From positions 1-8,512 of the forward strand of contig CAKZOY010000190.1 in the NCBI GenBank assembly GCA_937138275.1: a stretch of 8,512 nucleotides of DNA, in the 5' to 3' direction. The DNA is from an uncultured Chloroflexota bacterium. GTDB taxonomy: Bacteria; Chloroflexota; Anaerolineae; B4-G1; DUEL01. A program made the translations under genes and the position numbers. Of this stretch, positions 5,299 to 8,512 are shown piece by piece (the first letter of the stretch is position 1; each line of letters starts with the position of its first letter). The notes below the pieces were generated by a model. The model was not told the DNA's origin, searched no databases, and saw only the letters and a list, made by a program, of their open reading frames with translations.

Positions 5299-5326
5299 AT
5301 TGTATCATGAACGGGGGAGAAGGCAA
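5299..5326 (-). promoter_or_regulatory. Promoter of the aminotransferase leader
   Basis: On the minus strand, -35 TTGCCT (5321-5326), a 16-nt spacer, and the extended -10 TGA-TACAAT (5299-5304, 5 of 6 consensus). Transcription should start near 5292. Confidence 0.65.
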
Positions 5327-5457
5327 ACAGCCTGAGGGACGCAAAATTCGGTTCTCCCCACAGACAAAGCAACAGGGCTGATACCCCATGGGCGAAGGGG
5401 GCGCGGGCACTCCGAAATGCGCATCCCCAGGACTTCTCCCTCCGGATATCCTTGTGG

Positions 5458-5463
5458 TAAAAT
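5458..5463 (+). promoter_or_regulatory. Extended -10 element upstream of the MEMO-AMMECR1 gene
   Basis: TAAAAT (5 of 6 consensus) is preceded by TGG, giving an extended -10. The -35 is poor (TTCTCC-like). Transcription would start near 5470, about 39 nt before the ATG. The ribosome binding site is only a G-run (5495-5500), 8 nt before the ATG. Confidence 0.5.
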
Positions 5464-5508
5464 GGGGATACCTGTTGTTAAACCGTCCTACATCGGGGGG
5501 AATGACAA

Positions 5509-7065
5509 ATGAAGATACCCATTTTCACGACCCGCCAGCACAATTTTCTGAGCAGGAAAGCGGGTCCAACTCTGGCCGCGCTTGTGGCCCTGATCCTGAC
5601 GGCCTGCGCGCCACCGTCCCCCCCGCCAGCGCAGGTGCCGCCGACTGTGGCTTCCCCTGCTGCCTCCTCGCCGACCGGCCGCATCCGCCCGTCCGCCATC
5701 GCCGGCTCCTGGTACCCCGCCGACCCCCAGGAACTGGCCGGGATGATAGACGAGATGCTCGGGGCAGAACCGGCGGTGGACGGCGCGCCGATCGCCCTCC
5801 TCGTCCCCCACGCCGGGTACGTCTACTCCGGCCTGGTGGCCGCGGCGGGCTTCCGCCAACTGACCCGCGGCGAGTACGACGTCGCCGTCATCATCGCCTC
5901 CGACCATCAGATGCCGCTGTCGGCCCCCATATCGGTCTGGGCGGAGGGAGGATTTGAGACCCCGCTGGGGGTAGTGCCGGTGGACGCCGACCTGGCCCGG
6001 GCCCTCATCCAGGCCGACCCGCGCATCACCTTTGACCCCGCCGCCCACGACGGGGAGCATCCCATAGAGATAGAACTTCCGTTCCTGCAGCGGGTCTGCC
6101 CCCGATGCCGGATCGTACCCATCCTGATGGGCTCCGACGACGAAACTACCGTCCAGGTTCTGAGCGATGCCCTGTTGCAATCTCTGCCCGGCCGCCGCGC
6201 AGTGGTAGTCGCCTCCTCGGACCTCTCCCACTACCCCCGCCGGGAGGACGCCATCCGGGTGGATGGCGCGATCCTGGCCGCGATAGAGACAGGAGACCCG
6301 GCACAGGTCCGGCAGACGGTCGCCGCGATGATGGCGCGGAACGTCCCCGGACTGGTCACCTGTGCCTGCGGGGAGGGGCCGATCCTTGTGGCGATGCGGG
6401 TCGCCGCCGGGCTGGGAGCGGATACGGTTTCCGTCCTTCGCTACGCCAATTCCGCCGACTCTCCCTACGGCGACCCCAGCCAGGTGGTGGGCTACGGCGC
6501 GGTGATGTTCTGGCGCTACACCCCGCCCGATCTGACGCCTGCGCGCCAGCAGGCGCTCCTGGAACTGGCCCGTCGGACGCTGGAGGAGCATCTGGAGAAG
6601 GGGACCATCCCGTCCTACGAAACCGACGACCCGCACCTTCTGCGGCCGTCGGGGGCTTTTGTGACGCTCCGGAAGGATGGAGAATTGCGCGGCTGCATCG
6701 GTCACCTCCGCGCCGACAGTCCCCTCTACCGGACCGTGCAGGAGATGGCAGTGGCCGCGGCCACCGAAGACCCGCGCTTCCCGCCCCTGACGCGGGAGGA
6801 ACTGGGCGCGGTCACCATAGAGATTTCCGTCCTTTCCCCCTTCCGCCGCCTGACCGACCCCTCGCAGGTGGAGGTGGGCACCCACGGCCTGCTCATCCTG
6901 AAAGACGGCCGTCAGGGGTTGCTCCTCCCCCAGGTCGCGGTGGAGGAGGGATGGGACCGGGAGGCGTTTCTGGACGGGCTGTGCCGGAAGGCAGGTCTTG
7001 CCGACGGGTGCTGGCGGGAAGGAGCAACCCTCTACGCCTTCACAGCGCTAGTCTTCGGGGAATAA
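5509..7065 (+). CDS. Predicted lipoprotein: MEMO domain fused to AMMECR1 domain (AmmeMemoRadiSam system proteins B + A)
   Basis: A 518-residue fusion. Residues 1-33 form a lipoprotein signal: basic start, hydrophobic stretch TLAALVALIL and lipobox LTAC with Cys33. A Pro/Ala/Ser-rich linker runs to about 58. A MEMO domain (about 60-337) follows, with the LigB-dioxygenase-like motifs GSWYP (66-70), VPHAGYVYSG (His101), SDH (His133), EHPIEIELPFLQ (His184), SSDLSHY (Asp238, His241) and TCACG (Cys285/Cys287). This includes the His/His/Cys set known to bind metal in human MEMO1. An AMMECR1 domain (about 340-518) has its signature LRGCIGHL (393-400, Cys396) and TIEISVLSP. The enzymatic role of either domain is unsettled; in many prokaryotes they accompany a radical SAM protein, absent here. 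The export signal implies a site outside the cytoplasmic membrane. It is divergent from the aminotransferase and convergent with the M48 gene. Confidence 0.93.
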   Translation: MKIPIFTTRQHNFLSRKAGPTLAALVALILTACAPPSPPPAQVPPTVASPAASSPTGRIRPSAIAGSWYPADPQELAGMIDEMLGAEPAVDGAPIALLVPHAGYVYSGLVAAAGFRQLTRGEYDVAVIIASDHQMPLSAPISVWAEGGFETPLGVVPVDADLARALIQADPRITFDPAAHDGEHPIEIELPFLQRVCPRCRIVPILMGSDDETTVQVLSDALLQSLPGRRAVVVASSDLSHYPRREDAIRVDGAILAAIETGDPAQVRQTVAAMMARNVPGLVTCACGEGPILVAMRVAAGLGADTVSVLRYANSADSPYGDPSQVVGYGAVMFWRYTPPDLTPARQQALLELARRTLEEHLEKGTIPSYETDDPHLLRPSGAFVTLRKDGELRGCIGHLRADSPLYRTVQEMAVAAATEDPRFPPLTREELGAVTIEISVLSPFRRLTDPSQVEVGTHGLLILKDGRQGLLLPQVAVEEGWDREAFLDGLCRKAGLADGCWREGATLYAFTALVFGE

Positions 7066-7069
7066 AGTT

Positions 7070-7125
7070 TAGCAACGAATTACACGAATTTCACCAATTA
7101 GTGTAATTCGTGAAATTCGTTGCTA
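7070..7125. terminator. Long inverted repeat between two convergent genes, probable bidirectional terminator
   Basis: A 56-nt dyad starting TAGCAACGAAT and ending ATTCGTTGCTA. The 25-base arms agree except for two A/T differences. The arms are themselves built from 9-10-base units of the type AATTCGTGA. It lies 5 nt after the stop of the plus-strand gene and covers the TAG stop of the minus-strand gene. No strong U-tract follows on either strand. Confidence 0.65.
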
Positions 7126-8421
7126 TAAAGTGTCCTCTGACGGCGCGGCGGCGCGCGCGGCGACCCGGCGGCGGATCGCCTCTACCCGGTCCAGCAGGGG
7201 CGGATGGGAGTGGTAGAAGATGACCGCCAGCGGGTGGGGGAAGAGATTCGCCAGGTTCTTTTCGCTCAGGCGGATGAGCCCCTCCTCCAGGGCTGCTGGG
7301 TGGTCGTAGAGTTCCAGCGAGTAGGCGTCCGCCTCGTACTCCCGGCGGCGGGAAATCCAGTTGGCGACCGGCCCCAGGAGCAGCCCCAACGGGGAGAAGA
7401 GCATCCCCGCCACATAGAGCCCCACCACCGCCACCGGTCCAACGGGGCCTACGGCCCGGTACAGGTCCTCCATCCCGACGGCCCGGTAGAGCCAAGGCAG
7501 GGCCAGTACCCAGGCCAGGAGCGCCATCCCGACCCCGGAAAGGAGAACGCCCGCGGCCAGGGATTTGGGGATGTGTTTCTTCTTCCAGTGGCCGATCTCG
7601 TGGGCCAGGACGGCCAGAATTTCGGCGGGGGAGAGTTGCTCCAGCAACGTGTCGAAGAGGGCGATGCGGCGGCTCTTGCCGAAGCCGGCAAAGTAGGCGT
7701 TGGAGTGGGTGCTGCGCAGGGAGGCGTTGACCTGAAAGACGCCGCCCAGGGGGAAATTCGCCTTGCGGGCCAGGGCGAAGACCTCATCCCGCAGCGCCTC
7801 GTTTTTGAGCGGCTCAAACTTGTTGAATAGCGGGAAGATGACCAGCGGGGCGATCCAGGCCACAAACAACTGGAAGAGGACGACCAGCCCCCAGGCCGGC
7901 AGCCACCAGTTTCCCCCTAACTGTCCGATGAGAAAGAGCACCCCGGCGACCAGCGGGGCACCCAGGACAGCAGTGAGCAAGATGCTCTTGACCTGATCGG
8001 TGAGCCACGTCTTCCAGGTGATGGTGCTGAAGCCGAACTTCCGCTCCACGCCGAAGTCGGAGAGGATTTCCCAGGGGAGGCCTGCTGCGTACTGGATCGC
8101 TCCCAGGACGGCGATCACCGCCAGCCCCTGCCATATCTGCCCTACAGGTAGCCCGGCCGCCCAGCGGGCCAGGACCGGCAGGAGGCCGCTCAGGAGGATG
8201 ACCAGCAGCAGGATCAGGTCGGCCAGACGGGCCCACTGGGCCAGGCGCGTGTGGGCCTCCCGATAGGCGACCATCTGGGGGAAGCGGGAGGTATCCAGCC
8301 TTGCTGCCCATTCCGGCGGAGGGTCTGCTGCCCGCCGTTTCAGGTACGCCAGGTTCAGCCAGGATATCGCGCTGGTGAGGGCGAAATCTAGGATCAATAA
8401 CGCAATGATAATAGCCAGCAT
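7123..8421 (-). CDS. M48 family membrane zinc metallopeptidase (Ste24/CAAX-protease-like)
   Basis: A 432-residue integral membrane protease of the Ste24 (M48A) type, close to the usual length of 410-450. An N-terminal membrane helix (1-20) and several more (about 68-86, 96-115, 148-168, 174-195, 288-310, 328-350) surround the catalytic part. The zinc site is HEIGH (His274, Glu275, His278), with Glu361 in REYEADAYS as the third ligand. The family's closing motif HSHPPLLDRV is at 404-413. Eukaryotic Ste24 trims prenylated proteins; bacterial relatives probably act in membrane-protein quality control, but substrates are largely unknown. The N-terminal part (about 20-190) matches the M48 N-terminal domain by its FGVERKFGFS segment. 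Start: AGAGGAG lies 9 nt before the ATG. It is transcribed alone from the promoter at 8479-8507. All key residues are intact. Confidence 0.95.
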   Translation of the reverse strand: MLAIIIALLILDFALTSAISWLNLAYLKRRAADPPPEWAARLDTSRFPQMVAYREAHTRLAQWARLADLILLLVILLSGLLPVLARWAAGLPVGQIWQGLAVIAVLGAIQYAAGLPWEILSDFGVERKFGFSTITWKTWLTDQVKSILLTAVLGAPLVAGVLFLIGQLGGNWWLPAWGLVVLFQLFVAWIAPLVIFPLFNKFEPLKNEALRDEVFALARKANFPLGGVFQVNASLRSTHSNAYFAGFGKSRRIALFDTLLEQLSPAEILAVLAHEIGHWKKKHIPKSLAAGVLLSGVGMALLAWVLALPWLYRAVGMEDLYRAVGPVGPVAVVGLYVAGMLFSPLGLLLGPVANWISRRREYEADAYSLELYDHPAALEEGLIRLSEKNLANLFPHPLAVIFYHSHPPLLDRVEAIRRRVAARAAAPSEDTL

Positions 8422-8478
8422 CGTGATTCGCTCCTCTAGGGGAAGTTTGACCGTTCCCGATTGACGGAAGCATGCTTT

Positions 8479-8507
8479 ATGCTATCACACCTGGTGCATT
8501 TGCACAA
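8479..8507 (-). promoter_or_regulatory. Promoter of the M48 protease gene with overlapping dyads
   Basis: On the minus strand, -35 TTGTGC (8502-8507), a 17-nt spacer, and the extended -10 TGA-TAGCAT (8479-8484). The hexamers are only moderate matches. Two overlapping dyads lie across the -35 and spacer: GTGCA-TT-TGCAC (8494-8505) and CACC-T-GGTG (8488-8496). The palindrome AAGCATGCTT (8468-8477) covers the expected transcription start. These are operator-like, but no regulator is known. Confidence 0.5.
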
Positions 8508-8512
8508 GGGGG

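Noticed and set aside
5388..5957. A plus-strand ORF overlapping the start of the MEMO-AMMECR1 gene
   Set aside because: It is in another frame; its 3' half is the arginine/proline-rich shadow of the real gene, and the 5' half lies in the divergent promoter region.
5488..6885. A 465-codon minus-strand ORF opposite the MEMO-AMMECR1 gene
   Set aside because: It is antisense to a gene with clear domains, and its protein is low-complexity and His/Gly/Arg-rich.

Overview
The window is GC-rich bacterial DNA with long ORFs on both strands, good Shine-Dalgarno sites and intergenic regions full of GC-rich palindromes. The gene mix is a roadblock/LC7 protein beside CTP synthase, a LysN/MocR-type aminotransferase, a one-repeat UPF0016 membrane protein and a MEMO-AMMECR1 protein. 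Together with the hairpin repeats this fits a Chloroflexota-like (Anaerolineae-type) bacterium. That placement is an inference from gene content and style, not proven by any marker here.

Layout. (1) 1-2548, minus strand: a likely operon. It has a consensus -35/extended -10 promoter (2520-2548), then a roadblock/LC7 protein, pyrG (CTP synthase) and a UPF0173-type metallo-beta-lactamase-fold hydrolase that runs off the left edge. Gaps are 40 and 51 nt. (2) 2549-2840: non-coding, with three large hairpins. (3) 2841-3113, minus: a one-repeat UPF0016/GDT1 membrane transporter, probably starting at GTG. (4) 3114-3847: about 730 bp without a convincing gene, packed with at least eleven hairpins or palindromes and inverted copies of one repeat. 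(5) 3848-5092, minus: a PLP-dependent aminotransferase. Its 200-nt 5' leader contains a textbook intrinsic terminator just before the ribosome binding site, so it looks like an attenuator or riboswitch. (6) 5509-7065, plus, divergent from (5): a predicted lipoprotein that fuses the B (MEMO) and A (AMMECR1) proteins of the AmmeMemoRadiSam set. (7) 7070-7125: an inverted repeat exactly between two convergent genes. (8) 7123-8421, minus: an M48 (Ste24-like) membrane zinc protease with its promoter at the right edge.

How it fits together. Most genes look like independent housekeeping units; the pyrG cluster is the only multi-gene operon seen. The less ordinary content is the exported MEMO-AMMECR1 fusion, the attenuator-like leader of the aminotransferase, and the palindrome-rich intergenic regions. 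In those regions a shared core, GCGGCTTCGCCGC, sits inside different but always self-complementary flanks. I saw no tRNA, rRNA, CRISPR array, transposase or phage gene.
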